This document shows, piece by piece, positions 34,979 to 44,551 of a stretch of 64,000 bases of DNA; position 1 is the first letter of the stretch, and each line of letters opens with the position of its first letter. The notes beneath the pieces were generated by a model that had not been told where the DNA came from, did no database searches, and worked only from the letters and a program-made list of their open reading frames with translations. Source of the stretch: SVEL01 sp017381055 (lineage in GTDB: Bacteria; Bacillota; Clostridia; Lachnospirales; Lachnospiraceae); NCBI GenBank assembly GCA_036307185.1, contig JAXJYC010000055.1:1-64000 (forward strand). Direction: 5' to 3'. A program made the position numbers and the translations under genes.

Positions 34979-36151
34979 ATGTTTTGGCATTTGTATAAAT
35001 ATAGGTTAAAGGTCCTATTTAAGGAAAAGGTACTTCTTTTCTGGACAGGAATATTCCCTATTGTGTTAGGTACATTTTTCTATATGGCATTTTCAGATAT
35101 TACAGAAAAGTCAGAAAACGTAGATACTATCAATGTGGGAATCGTAGCCGATGAAGGTATTGATAAGAGCTCTGAAGAGATAGTTAAATCTGATGTGACC
35201 TTTGAATCATTTATAAATAGTATGGTTGAAGAGGGATATTTTGGGGTAGAGTATCAGACATACGAGGAAGGTGTAGATGCGCTTTCTGAAGGAGATATAG
35301 ATGGAATTATCCTTGTTAATGAAGGACAACAGGGTGTTGAAAGTTCACTTGTATTCTCGGCTAATGGTATGAACCAAACTATTCTTAAGTATATATTAAA
35401 TACTTATAATCAAGGAATGGCTGTGACAGCAGATACTATGGCTAATGACCCTGCTAGATTAGAGGCAGTGCTCGCTGAAATTAATAGCAATGAAAGTGTA
35501 AACAAGAATATTTCCGAAAATAAGGGTAGTATGGATCCATATAATCAGTATTATTTTGCATTATTTGCAATGACTTGTATGTTCGGAGCTACTTTTGGTA
35601 TGGTGAATACACAACAAAGCCAGGCGGATCAATCACCAGTTGGTATGAGAAGAGCGGCTTCTCCAACAAAGAAGATGGCAATGGTTGTTTCAGAATACTT
35701 AGCAGCTGTAACAGTTATAGAGGTATTATTTGGAGTACTATTTGCTTATCTTACATTAGTATTAAGAATTGATTTAGGAAATCAATATGGCTTAATCTTT
35801 TTAGCAAGCTTTATGGCATCACTTCTTGGTGTTGCGTTTGGATATTTCTGTGGAGTTGTTATAAAAGGTAAGCAGGCAGTTAGAGATGGTGTCATGATGG
35901 CAACTATTATGTTTATGAATTTCCTTGCGGGCCTTATGATGGGCAATATGAAATATGTTGTTGAAAAGGCGTGTCCTATCGTTAATAGAATAAATCCTGC
36001 AGCGATTATTTCAGATTGTTTTTATTCTCTATGTGTATTTGAGGATATGAATATGTATATAAGATGTATTGCATCTATGGGAGTATGGACAGTTGTATTG
36101 GCAGTATGTTCAGTTATAATATTAAGGAGGGAAAAGTATGCAAACTTATAA
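34979..36151 (+). CDS. ABC-2 type permease
   Basis: This 390-residue membrane protein has one N-terminal helix (VLLFWTGIFPIVLGTFFYMAF), an extracytoplasmic domain of about 150 residues, and five C-terminal helices, the YhgE/ABC-2 type 3 plan. It lies between its ATPase and a second permease, which it overlaps by 14 nt, so a heterodimeric permease is likely. The substrate is unknown; lipid-targeting antibiotics or peptides are typical for this layout. Confidence 0.85.
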   Translation: MFWHLYKYRLKVLFKEKVLLFWTGIFPIVLGTFFYMAFSDITEKSENVDTINVGIVADEGIDKSSEEIVKSDVTFESFINSMVEEGYFGVEYQTYEEGVDALSEGDIDGIILVNEGQQGVESSLVFSANGMNQTILKYILNTYNQGMAVTADTMANDPARLEAVLAEINSNESVNKNISENKGSMDPYNQYYFALFAMTCMFGATFGMVNTQQSQADQSPVGMRRAASPTKKMAMVVSEYLAAVTVIEVLFGVLFAYLTLVLRIDLGNQYGLIFLASFMASLLGVAFGYFCGVVIKGKQAVRDGVMMATIMFMNFLAGLMMGNMKYVVEKACPIVNRINPAAIISDCFYSLCVFEDMNMYIRCIASMGVWTVVLAVCSVIILRREKYANL

Positions 36152-37328
36152 GAATTTTATTCGAATAGCAATAAAGAATATCCCCTCTACGATTTTGTAT
36201 TTTGTTATATTTGCTGTGATTGCTATTATATCAACATCGCAGAGTAAGGATAATGAAGAACTTACATATAAGGATGAAGCTATTAAGTTCACTGTGTTTA
36301 ACAGAGATAACAGTGAGACTGGTGAAGCCATAAAGGAATATTTATCAGAAAAAAATAAATATGTGGAGATAAAGGATGATGAGGAAACTATAAGAACAGC
36401 GTTATATTATAGAGATATTTATTATGCTGTTGTAGTTCCGGAGGGTTACGAAGAAGCTATAAAAAATGGCGAAGATATGGAACTTATGAATTATAAGGTG
36501 CCAGATAGCGCTATGGGTTATTATATGGATTTAACATTAGAGTCTTATGCTAAGACATTAAAAGCATATGTAGCAGCAGGTTATTCTGTAGAAGAGGCTA
36601 ATGCAAAGGCAGTGGATACTATGAAAGCTACTGTTGAGGTTAGTATGGTAACAAGTAGTAAAGATGGTGGTATTAAAGGAAATCCAATATCATCAGCTAC
36701 AACTGATAAACCAGCAATCTATTTCTTTTATCAGTATGTTCCATATATATTCTTTGCGATTATGATATCAAGTGTTGGCCCTATAATGATTACATTTGGT
36801 AAAAAGGATATAAGAAGAAGAGTAGCAGTATCTTCTCAGAGTTTTAAGAGCTACAGTACACAGATGTTTTTAGGTGTAGTAACATGTGGTGTATCATTGG
36901 TGGCATTGTTTAATGTATTATCTATGATTTTATATGGAAAAAACATTACACTTGCAGGAATCTTGTGCTATGTTATTATTACATTATGCTTAATGATAGT
37001 AAGTATGGGAATAACATATCTTGGTGGAAATTTATTTAGCACTACAGCTACTATGGGAGCATTTTCAAATGTAGTTTCTTTAGGCTTTTCATTCCTTGGA
37101 GGTATATTTGTACCATTAGAATTCTTAGGAAAGACTATGCAAAATGTTGCAAAATTCACACCAACATACTGGTATGTTAGAGCAAATGATGCTATTATGG
37201 GAGTGAAGAATTTTTCAGACATAGATATAGAAAAGTTTGCATTAGGTTGTGGAGTGCAGTTGCTTTATGCAGTGGCATTCTTTAGTGTGGGACTTGTGAT
37301 ATCTAGATACAAGAGAGAGGTAGATTAA
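36138..37328 (+). CDS. ABC-2 type permease
   Basis: This 396-residue protein repeats the plan of the previous gene: one N-terminal helix (TILYFVIFAVIAIISTS), a soluble extracytoplasmic domain up to about residue 200, then about six helices. The start GGAGG lies inside the preceding gene (14-nt overlap). Pairing with it is expected. The next gene encodes a sensor kinase. Confidence 0.85.
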   Translation: MQTYKNFIRIAIKNIPSTILYFVIFAVIAIISTSQSKDNEELTYKDEAIKFTVFNRDNSETGEAIKEYLSEKNKYVEIKDDEETIRTALYYRDIYYAVVVPEGYEEAIKNGEDMELMNYKVPDSAMGYYMDLTLESYAKTLKAYVAAGYSVEEANAKAVDTMKATVEVSMVTSSKDGGIKGNPISSATTDKPAIYFFYQYVPYIFFAIMISSVGPIMITFGKKDIRRRVAVSSQSFKSYSTQMFLGVVTCGVSLVALFNVLSMILYGKNITLAGILCYVIITLCLMIVSMGITYLGGNLFSTTATMGAFSNVVSLGFSFLGGIFVPLEFLGKTMQNVAKFTPTYWYVRANDAIMGVKNFSDIDIEKFALGCGVQLLYAVAFFSVGLVISRYKREVD

Positions 37329-37337
37329 ATATAGATT

Positions 37338-38423
37338 ATGGCAGCGCTTTTAGATAGAGGTTTAGTATTTTTATTATCTATATTTTTGATTAACGTAGAA
37401 CAGGTGGACTATTTAATAGTCTGCCTGCTTCTTGTTGCTATAATTTCTATCTGTATAAATGTATATTTTGATAATGAATTGGCAGTAAAGATTAGTTCTG
37501 TTGTTTTTATAGTGCTTGGTATTTGTGTGCCAAAGTTTGCTTGTTTTGCACCACTTATGATATATGAATGTGGAAGGAAAAAGGTAAAAATTATGATACC
37601 TTTTCATGGGTTTGTGGGCATTGCATGGAGCTTGATATTTTATACAGATAAGATACAGTTAATTCAAGGTGGTAAGATAACGATTTTTATGATTATAGCA
37701 TATGTTCTTGGTGTAAGAAGTGCTATATCTGATCGTAAGGATAGAATGATTCATAAGCTTCAGGATGATAGATCGTATCTTCGCCAAAACAGTAAGCAAA
37801 AGCAAGATGAACTTCTTAGACGACAGGATTTTGAAATACATGCAGCTACTCTTGCTGAACGAAATAGAATAGCAAGAGAAATTCATGACCATGTAGGACA
37901 TATGATTTCAAGAGCTATCCTGCAGCTTGGTGCTGTAATGACTATTAACAAAGAAGATAAGCTAAAGGAACCACTTTCTTCATTAAAGGATTCTTTAGAT
38001 ACAGCTATGAATAATATAAGAGAAAGTGTTCATGACATTAAGGATGAGGCCCTTGATTTAGAATATATGATAAAAGATGTTTTAAAGACTTATGAGGGAC
38101 TTGATATCCAACTTGATTATGATATGAACAAATACGCATCAAAAGAGCTTAAGTACTGTTTTGTAGCAGTTATTAAGGAGGCCTTGACAAATACAGTTAA
38201 GCATAGTGATGCTACAAAGGTGCAAATAGTTGTGCGTGAGCATCCAGCCTTATATCAGTTGCTTATAGAAGATAATGGATCATTAGTATCCTCTGATAAG
38301 AATGATAAAACAGGTATAGGCTTAGATAATATGCGAGAGCGAGTGTCTGCATTTAATGGAAATATGTTGATTTCGAGAGAGCAAGGCTTTAAGATATTTA
38401 TTTCTATTCCAAAGGAGAATTAG
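37338..38423 (+). CDS. Sensor histidine kinase (HisKA_3, DesK/LiaS-like)
   Basis: This 361-residue kinase has about five N-terminal membrane helices (to about 135), a coiled-coil linker, the HisKA_3 phosphoacceptor REIHDHVGHMISRAI near residues 179-193, and an ATPase domain with ALTNTVKHSDATKV (N box) and GIGLDNMRERV (G box). It sits 3 nt before a NarL-type response regulator and 9 nt after the ABC permease, so it probably senses membrane or antibiotic stress and controls the exporter. Confidence 0.9.
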   Translation: MAALLDRGLVFLLSIFLINVEQVDYLIVCLLLVAIISICINVYFDNELAVKISSVVFIVLGICVPKFACFAPLMIYECGRKKVKIMIPFHGFVGIAWSLIFYTDKIQLIQGGKITIFMIIAYVLGVRSAISDRKDRMIHKLQDDRSYLRQNSKQKQDELLRRQDFEIHAATLAERNRIAREIHDHVGHMISRAILQLGAVMTINKEDKLKEPLSSLKDSLDTAMNNIRESVHDIKDEALDLEYMIKDVLKTYEGLDIQLDYDMNKYASKELKYCFVAVIKEALTNTVKHSDATKVQIVVREHPALYQLLIEDNGSLVSSDKNDKTGIGLDNMRERVSAFNGNMLISREQGFKIFISIPKEN

Positions 38424-38426
38424 TTT

Positions 38427-39080
38427 ATGAGAGTGTTAGTAGTAGATGATGATACATTTGTAACTATGTCATTAAAAACAATACTAGAAAGTGATGATGA
38501 GATAGAGGTTGTGGCAGTAGGCAGCAATGGAAAGCAAGCTATAGCTTTATACAAGGAGCACAAGCCAGATGTACTTTTGATGGATATTAGAATGGATACA
38601 ATGAATGGACTTGAGGCTGCAGAGCAGATATTTGGTATAGATAAAGCTGCAAATATTTTATTTTTAACAACCTTCTCAGATGATGAATATATTATAAAGG
38701 CGCTTAATCTTGGTGCAAGAGGCTATCTTTTAAAGCAGGATTTTGAAAGCATTATACCAGCGCTTAAGGCCGCATATAGTGGACAGAGTGTGTTTGGAGG
38801 ACAGGTGATATCTAAGCTTCCGAGCCTTATGGATAGAGCTAAATCAGAGAAGGATAGCAATGAAGAAGCTGGGGAAGATTCTGAGCATAAATTTCCTGAG
38901 GACATTACAAAAAAAGAAATAGAAGTAATGGAACAGGTCGCTCTAGGACTTAACAATAAGGAGATAGCAGTAAATTTATTCTTAAGCGAGGGGACAGTAC
39001 GAAACTATATTAGCACAATTTTAGAAAAGTTAGATCTTCGTGATAGAACACAGTTAGCCATCTACTACCTAAAAAGGTAG
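38427..39080 (+). CDS. NarL/LuxR-family response regulator
   Basis: This 217-residue regulator has a receiver domain (VVDDDTFV, phosphoacceptor in VLLMDIRMDTMNG near residue 53, Lys in LKQDFE) and a C-terminal LuxR helix-turn-helix (ITKKEIEVMEQVALGLNNKE, then GTVRNYISTILEKL). An acidic linker of about 20 residues joins them. It is the partner of the preceding kinase. The last codons form part of a hairpin terminator. Confidence 0.92.
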   Translation: MRVLVVDDDTFVTMSLKTILESDDEIEVVAVGSNGKQAIALYKEHKPDVLLMDIRMDTMNGLEAAEQIFGIDKAANILFLTTFSDDEYIIKALNLGARGYLLKQDFESIIPALKAAYSGQSVFGGQVISKLPSLMDRAKSEKDSNEEAGEDSEHKFPEDITKKEIEVMEQVALGLNNKEIAVNLFLSEGTVRNYISTILEKLDLRDRTQLAIYYLKR

Positions 39081-39098
39081 TAGAGGCTATTTTTTTAT
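39062..39098 (+). terminator. Terminator overlapping the regulator stop
   Basis: CTACTACC pairs with GGTAGTAG around TAAAAA, followed shortly by seven Ts; the stem includes the stop codon. Confidence 0.7.
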
Positions 39099-39213
39099 AT
39101 GGGAAAGTTCATCAAAAATTTGCAAATATTGTGGCGAGATTTCGATTTATATGATATAATATCAAAGACATTTAATCGTGAACAATTTGATATAGTGAAA
39201 GGACGGAAGATAT

Positions 39214-41334
39214 ATGCGTGATTACGATGAAAAGTTCTTTTTAGCGAGGGCTAATAAAAGAGCAGCGACTACTTGGTTATACTTGATGATTATAGTAAGT
39301 GTGTTTTATGGAGCAAAAGTTTTAGCAAATGATGTTAAATTAAGTTTCTTTATTATTTTTTCTGTTGTTGGATGGGCAGAATTTATATTTGCTATATGTA
39401 GATTGAAATTTGTTGGTATGTATGATAAGAATTTTAAGTGGATTTTAGGATTTGGCTATTTGCTGTTTTATGCGGTTATAGCTTGGACATCTATGGATGA
39501 GGTATCGTATGTATTCGTATTACCGCTTATTTCTATTATGATTCTTTATAAAGATACAAAACTTATGAAAACCATGATGTGGATTACATTATTTGTTCTT
39601 ACATCAAGTAATTTATATAAGGGAAAAGTAAAAGGCATGATGGAGTTTGTGACAAGTCCGGAGTGTGCATTGCAGTTTGCTATTGTCATCTGTTTGTTTG
39701 CATGTACAATTATGGCGATTCATCATTTGCAACAATCAGATGGTGCCTTAACAGAATCTATTCAGAGTAATTTGGAACGAGTTGTTAAGACAGTAGAGAA
39801 GGTTAAGGGAGCGAGTAATCAGATTGTCGATGGTGTAACAGTTGTAAGAGAACTTGCAGAAGAAAATAAGGTAGGCGCTAATAATGTTGTTAAGGAGATG
39901 AATGAGCTTTCTAATAACAATGGAGTGCTTAATGATAAGACAATGTCATCAATAGAGATGACAAATGTTATCGATACACAGGTTAATAATGTATCTGAGC
40001 TTATGGAGCAGGTAGTTGAGCTTATTGAGGCTTCTATAGAGCATGCTAATATAAGTTCTGAAGAGCTTGAAGAAGTAGTTGAGACTACATCTAAGATGGC
40101 TGAACTTTCTAATGAGGTTGAACATATTCTAGAGGAATTTAAGAAGGAATTTGCAAATGTTAAGGAAGAAACAGGAACAATCGTTGGTATTTCTTCTAAA
40201 ACAAATCTTCTTGCGCTTAATGCGTCAATTGAGGCTGCCAGAGCAGGAGAGTCAGGAAAAGGCTTTGCAGTAGTAGCTGATCAGATTAGAGAATTAAGTA
40301 GTGGTACTAAGGAATCTTCGGGAAGTATTATGGAAGCATTAGCACGTCTTGAAGATATTTCAGAGAAGATGCTTGTAGCTATTTCAGAGACAGTAGAACT
40401 TATCCAGTTAAATATGCAGAAGGTTACACATGTAAATCAATCTGTTACAGATATTACAAATGATGCAACAAGTCTTGGCGCAAATATTAAGGTTGTAGAT
40501 GACGCTGTAAAAGAGGTTGAATCTTCAAATAAGATACTTGTAGATAATATGAAGCAAGTGTACGACATTATGGAGGTTATGACTGGAAGTATCAATATAG
40601 CTGAAGATACAACTCAGGCAATGCTTAGTAAGTATGAAGAGAGTAGTAATAATGCAGTAGGCATTGAGAATGTAGTTGGACATCTCATGGAAGAATTAGG
40701 TCTTGGCGGATTTATGGGAATCCAGGATGTTGAAGAAGGCATGAAGGTAGCTGTAGCTGTTAAGGATACAGATGGAAATAGTAGACATGAGTATACTGGT
40801 GAGGTTGTTGCTAGAGATAATATCCACCTTTACGTAGAATTAGATACAAGAGGACAGAATGCTGTAGAGAAGAAGGATAAGCATGGTTCTTGTCAGCTTA
40901 GAATAGTAGTATCAAATGTTCTTTATTGTTGGGAAAATATTGGAATTGTTATGGCAAAGGCTGAAGAACCAGGAGCATACAAACTTACAATAGAGACAAA
41001 TCCACTTGTATATAACAGAAGAAAGTATCCAAGAATGCCATTGAAAAATAGCTGTATAATTCATCAGAAGGATGATAATAAAACATATCAAGGAAAAATG
41101 GTTAATATTAGTGCTAATGGTTTTGCGTTTGCAGTTAGAGATGCGATGTTCGCAGATTCTAAGGGCAAGAAGGTGAATGTAGACATTAATGGATTTGATG
41201 TTCTTGGTGGAAAACCATTAGAGGGAACAATCATTAGAAGCTCAGATAATTCAGGCGAATATATTGTTGGTTGTAGAATGCCACAGGATAGCAAAGAGAT
41301 TAAGGAATATGTAAGCCAAAATTATAGTGAGTAG
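39214..41334 (+). CDS. Chemoreceptor (MCP) fused to a PilZ domain
   Basis: This 706-residue receptor has about six N-terminal membrane helices (to about 175), a long coiled coil and a methyl-accepting signalling domain with the tip TNLLALNASIEAARAGESGK near 331-350. After residue 500 comes an extra beta-rich segment (YcgR-N-like, about 505-595) and a PilZ domain (about 600-700) with the c-di-GMP signatures RRKYPR and NISANGF. A receptor that could read c-di-GMP directly would link the EAL and GGDEF proteins here to chemotaxis. A TATAAT at 39155 and a TCGTGAA downstream of it also occur before the chemoreceptor remnant at 46547. Confidence 0.9.
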   Translation: MRDYDEKFFLARANKRAATTWLYLMIIVSVFYGAKVLANDVKLSFFIIFSVVGWAEFIFAICRLKFVGMYDKNFKWILGFGYLLFYAVIAWTSMDEVSYVFVLPLISIMILYKDTKLMKTMMWITLFVLTSSNLYKGKVKGMMEFVTSPECALQFAIVICLFACTIMAIHHLQQSDGALTESIQSNLERVVKTVEKVKGASNQIVDGVTVVRELAEENKVGANNVVKEMNELSNNNGVLNDKTMSSIEMTNVIDTQVNNVSELMEQVVELIEASIEHANISSEELEEVVETTSKMAELSNEVEHILEEFKKEFANVKEETGTIVGISSKTNLLALNASIEAARAGESGKGFAVVADQIRELSSGTKESSGSIMEALARLEDISEKMLVAISETVELIQLNMQKVTHVNQSVTDITNDATSLGANIKVVDDAVKEVESSNKILVDNMKQVYDIMEVMTGSINIAEDTTQAMLSKYEESSNNAVGIENVVGHLMEELGLGGFMGIQDVEEGMKVAVAVKDTDGNSRHEYTGEVVARDNIHLYVELDTRGQNAVEKKDKHGSCQLRIVVSNVLYCWENIGIVMAKAEEPGAYKLTIETNPLVYNRRKYPRMPLKNSCIIHQKDDNKTYQGKMVNISANGFAFAVRDAMFADSKGKKVNVDINGFDVLGGKPLEGTIIRSSDNSGEYIVGCRMPQDSKEIKEYVSQNYSE

Positions 41335-41367
41335 TTTACTAGAAAAATAATAAAATAAAAAATGATA

Positions 41368-41396
41368 TTGACAAGTCCGTATCTATACTGTATATA
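41368..41396 (+). promoter_or_regulatory. Sigma-A promoter of the YtrA-type ABC operon
   Basis: TTGACA (41368-41373), a 17-bp spacer and TATATA (41391-41396), with an inverted repeat occupying the spacer and -10. Confidence 0.75.
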
Positions 41397-41423
41397 TACA
41401 TATATACAGTATAGATACGGACT
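41374..41423. promoter_or_regulatory. 23-bp perfect inverted repeat over the promoter
   Basis: The arms 41374-41396 and 41401-41423 are exact reverse complements separated by TACA. The left arm begins at the end of the -35 box and covers the -10 box. This fits an operator for the GntR regulator encoded in the operon; as RNA the right arm could also fold at the 5' end. Confidence 0.75.
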
Positions 41424-41462
41424 GTTGTATTTTTGTAACATAAGTTGAGAAAGAGGGAGAAT

Positions 41463-42311
41463 ATGATAAAGGTAGAAAACGTTACAAAGAAATTAGAAGA
41501 ATATGGTTTTTCTTTAACAGATATAAACTTTGAGATTCCTAAAGGTTATATTTGTGGCTTGATAGGCGAAAACGGAGCTGGAAAGACGACTCTTATAAAT
41601 ATGCTTTTAGGTTTGTTTCATCCAGATAATGGTGAAATATACATTAATGGTAGTAATGTTGTGTTAGAGGAGATAAAAGCAAAGGATCAGATTGGATATG
41701 TTTTATCAGAAGAATTATTTGATCCATATCTTACACTTATAGAAAATGCTAATACATATGGAAAGTATTATAGTAAATATGATGCTGATTTGTTTATTGA
41801 GTATTGTCAACGATTTGAATTGAATCATAAATCTAAGTTAAAGACGTTATCAAAGGGACAAAAGTTGAAGTTTCAATTTGCTTTTGCATTAGCACATAAG
41901 CCGTTACTTTTAGTGCTGGATGAACCAACTGCTAATTTTGATCCAAAGTTTAGAAAAGAGTTTTTTAGTATTTTGACTGATTTTATCTCAGATGGAGAGC
42001 ATAGTGTAATATTAGCTACTCATTTAACATCAGATTTAGAAGTAATAGGAGATTATATTACATTTATACATAAGGGGAAACTTGTATTTTCTGAGGATAG
42101 AGAAAAACTATTAAGCTCTTATAGAGTTTTACAAGGTCAAGCATATAAGGAAAATGTGATTAATAAGGATAGAGTAATTCATATTGAAAAGCAGGATAAT
42201 GTAATGACTGCATTAGTTAAACATAGCAAATTTCAGGAATATGATAAAGAGTTAATGGTGTCAATTCCGACCATTGAGGATATTATGTACCATTATATAA
42301 AGGGGGAATAG
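41463..42311 (+). CDS. ABC transporter ATP-binding protein (YtrB-like)
   Basis: This 282-residue ATPase has Walker A GENGAGKTTLI, the signature LSKGQKLKFQFAFALAHKP and Walker B LLVLDEPTANFDP. It is the first gene of an operon of ATPase, permease, GntR regulator, ATPase and membrane protein, resembling ytr operons of Gram-positive bacteria that respond to cell-wall antibiotics. ATG 41463 follows GAGGGAGA; an upstream TTG (41445) is less likely. Confidence 0.88.
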   Translation: MIKVENVTKKLEEYGFSLTDINFEIPKGYICGLIGENGAGKTTLINMLLGLFHPDNGEIYINGSNVVLEEIKAKDQIGYVLSEELFDPYLTLIENANTYGKYYSKYDADLFIEYCQRFELNHKSKLKTLSKGQKLKFQFAFALAHKPLLLVLDEPTANFDPKFRKEFFSILTDFISDGEHSVILATHLTSDLEVIGDYITFIHKGKLVFSEDREKLLSSYRVLQGQAYKENVINKDRVIHIEKQDNVMTALVKHSKFQEYDKELMVSIPTIEDIMYHYIKGE

Positions 42312-42313
42312 GA

Positions 42314-42988
42314 ATGTATAAGCTTATACTTAATGATTATCGAAGTCATTTTAAGAATACATTAAAGGCGTTGTGGAATGACGGTGGTGTTTATGCAATA
42401 TTATGTATGACTATTTTTAGTTTGCCAGAGGAAGATGATAGAGCAATGTGTTGTTTGTGTTTATCAGTGCCTTGCATAGTTGCATATATTTTATCTAGAA
42501 TGTATGGAGGTTGTTTAAGCAAAACATTTTTCTTGTGTCCAATGGATGCCAAGGGGCGTAGACAGTATGCAAAAGAGAGTTATAGATTGAGAATAATTAT
42601 TCCAACTGTAATATTTTTTATAGGGAATATATTACTTTTGATATTTAATGAATTTGATATAACTATGTTTTTAATACGTTTATTTGCTTTTGGATGTACA
42701 GCAGTGTCTATAAATATTTATTGTTCATCTAAAGTTTTCACTAATAAGAATACGGAGATATCACCATTTATAGGTAATTATGATACGGTAAATATATGGT
42801 CAAATCTTATGAATCTGCTTAGCATTATTGCTTTGGTTTCTATGGATGGATACTATTCAGTATTTGAAATGAGAAAAGGTACAATAGTGTTAATAGGTTT
42901 GATTTTGGCATGGCAATTTATATTAACAGTGATAAAAGTGAAAAACTTTTATTGGCAATCAATTGTAGTTATGGAATTTTACAAGTAA
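42314..42988 (+). CDS. Membrane protein, probable ABC permease
   Basis: This 224-residue protein has about six hydrophobic segments and no recognised signature. It begins 2 nt after the ATPase stop, so it is most likely the permease partner. A Cys-rich stretch (CCLCLSVPCIVAYIL) is unusual but of no clear meaning. Confidence 0.7.
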   Translation: MYKLILNDYRSHFKNTLKALWNDGGVYAILCMTIFSLPEEDDRAMCCLCLSVPCIVAYILSRMYGGCLSKTFFLCPMDAKGRRQYAKESYRLRIIIPTVIFFIGNILLLIFNEFDITMFLIRLFAFGCTAVSINIYCSSKVFTNKNTEISPFIGNYDTVNIWSNLMNLLSIIALVSMDGYYSVFEMRKGTIVLIGLILAWQFILTVIKVKNFYWQSIVVMEFYK

Positions 42989-43007
42989 TTATGAAAGGAA
43001 GAGCAAT

Positions 43008-43376
43008 ATGGATATTATTATTCGTCCAAATGGGACCTTATCTATATATGAGCAGATTACAAATCAGATGAAAAATGCTATTATAACAGGTGAATTAGCT
43101 CCTGGTGAAGCGCTTATGTCTATAAGAGCGCTGGCAGCTAAGCTTGGTGTAAGTGTAATAACCACAAAGAAAGCATATGAGATATTAGAACAAGAAAAAC
43201 TTATTCGCTCTGTACCCGGTAAAGGTTTTTATGTATGTGAATACAATTCAGATTATCTAAAAGAAAAGCAGTATATAGACTTAGAAAAGAGATTTGCAGA
43301 GCTATTGGAGGATTGCCAGAAAGCTGGCATGAAAAAGGAAGAAATCATTGATTTGGTGGATGCATTGTTAAGCTGA
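43008..43376 (+). CDS. GntR-family regulator, YtrA subfamily
   Basis: This 122-residue protein has a GntR winged helix (SIYEQITNQMKNAIITGELA, then SIRALAAKLGVSVITTKKAY and GKGFYV) and only a short helical dimerisation tail, as in YtrA. Such regulators repress the ABC operons that contain them. The inverted repeat over the promoter at 41374-41423 is the likely operator. Start follows GAAAGGAAGAG. Confidence 0.9.
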   Translation: MDIIIRPNGTLSIYEQITNQMKNAIITGELAPGEALMSIRALAAKLGVSVITTKKAYEILEQEKLIRSVPGKGFYVCEYNSDYLKEKQYIDLEKRFAELLEDCQKAGMKKEEIIDLVDALLS

Positions 43377-43410
43377 TTTTAAGGGAATAAAAGGAATATA
43401 GGTGGTTAGT

Positions 43411-44055
43411 ATGTTAGAATTTGTTAATGTAACAGGTGTAAGTAAAAAGTTTAAGCTTGAAAATATTTCATTTATTGCACCAACTGGATATATAACAGGT
43501 GTAACAGGTGTAAATGGTGCCGGTAAGACAACATTGTTTCATTATATAGTTGATAGGAAATGTAGTTACACAGGCCAAATTTTATATAATGGCGAGGATA
43601 TTCGTACAAATTTTGAAAAGTTGCAGAATAAGATAGGATTTATTTCAGATGAAAAACGTTTTTTTTCACAGTTGTCTATTAGAGATAATATAGATTTACT
43701 GTCTTTGTTTTATGATGAATGGGATAATGAATGTTTTTTTGAACTGATTAAAGAATGGGAGATTCCTGCTGGAAGAAAATTAGAAGATTTATCTAGAGGT
43801 GAATATCTTAAGTTTCAGATGGCGTTAGCTATGGCTCATAAGGCGACATTGTATATTTTAGATGAGGCTACAGCTGGTATGGACCCAGTATTTAGAAAAG
43901 ACTTCTTTGATATATTGCATAAGCTAATGGTTGATGAAAATATAACTATTCTTATGACAACACATATTGAAGAAGAGATAGACGTACATATGGATTATAA
44001 GGTATTACTTGAGAATGGTAAGCTCATTTCATGTGATGAAGTGGAGGTGGGGTAA
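43411..44055 (+). CDS. ABC transporter ATP-binding protein
   Basis: This 214-residue ATPase is the second of the operon. It has Walker A GVNGAGKTTLF, signature LSRGEYLKFQMALAMAHK and Walker B LYILDEATAGMDP, with Ala in place of Pro after DE. ATG 43411 follows GGTGG; the GTG at 43402 is in frame. It overlaps the next gene by one base (TAATG). Confidence 0.88.
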   Translation: MLEFVNVTGVSKKFKLENISFIAPTGYITGVTGVNGAGKTTLFHYIVDRKCSYTGQILYNGEDIRTNFEKLQNKIGFISDEKRFFSQLSIRDNIDLLSLFYDEWDNECFFELIKEWEIPAGRKLEDLSRGEYLKFQMALAMAHKATLYILDEATAGMDPVFRKDFFDILHKLMVDENITILMTTHIEEEIDVHMDYKVLLENGKLISCDEVEVG

Positions 44056-44537
44056 TGGATAGAATAGCAAAATTAGATAATAAGCTTGATAAGCTAGATT
44101 CATATAATAGAGTTATAGGTAAGTTTTTTATTAGTATGCTTATTGTGATAATTGTTATAATTTTTTTAGTGTTCCCTGAAGAAAAATTTGATGCATCAAT
44201 GTATTTTTGGTTTGGTATGATGTTTTGTATGGTGACCTATTTTAAATTAAGTCCCCATTTATATATAAAAGTTAATGGAGTAAAAGTATCTATATATAAA
44301 TGTTTAAAAGATACTACAATTAGTAAGAAGGATTTTGCCAGATCTAGACTTAAGAAACATATTAGCTTTTTATCTAAATTTTTAGGTGTCTGTATACTTG
44401 TTCATATATTAGGCCTGATATTATTTGATAGATTTACAGTTATGAATGTTGTTTTTGATGTGTTTATAATATGTATATATGGTATTTCAGCTACATTATT
44501 AGCGATTAGTGATATTAATACTGCTACAAAGGATTAA
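44055..44537 (+). CDS. Small membrane protein of the ABC operon
   Basis: This 160-residue protein has four hydrophobic segments (about 25-45, 50-67, 110-130, 135-155) and a basic loop. It is translationally coupled to the preceding ATPase, so it may be a permease component. No family is recognised. Confidence 0.7.
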   Translation: MDRIAKLDNKLDKLDSYNRVIGKFFISMLIVIIVIIFLVFPEEKFDASMYFWFGMMFCMVTYFKLSPHLYIKVNGVKVSIYKCLKDTTISKKDFARSRLKKHISFLSKFLGVCILVHILGLILFDRFTVMNVVFDVFIICIYGISATLLAISDINTATKD

Positions 44538-44551
44538 TTTTAAGGTGAATA

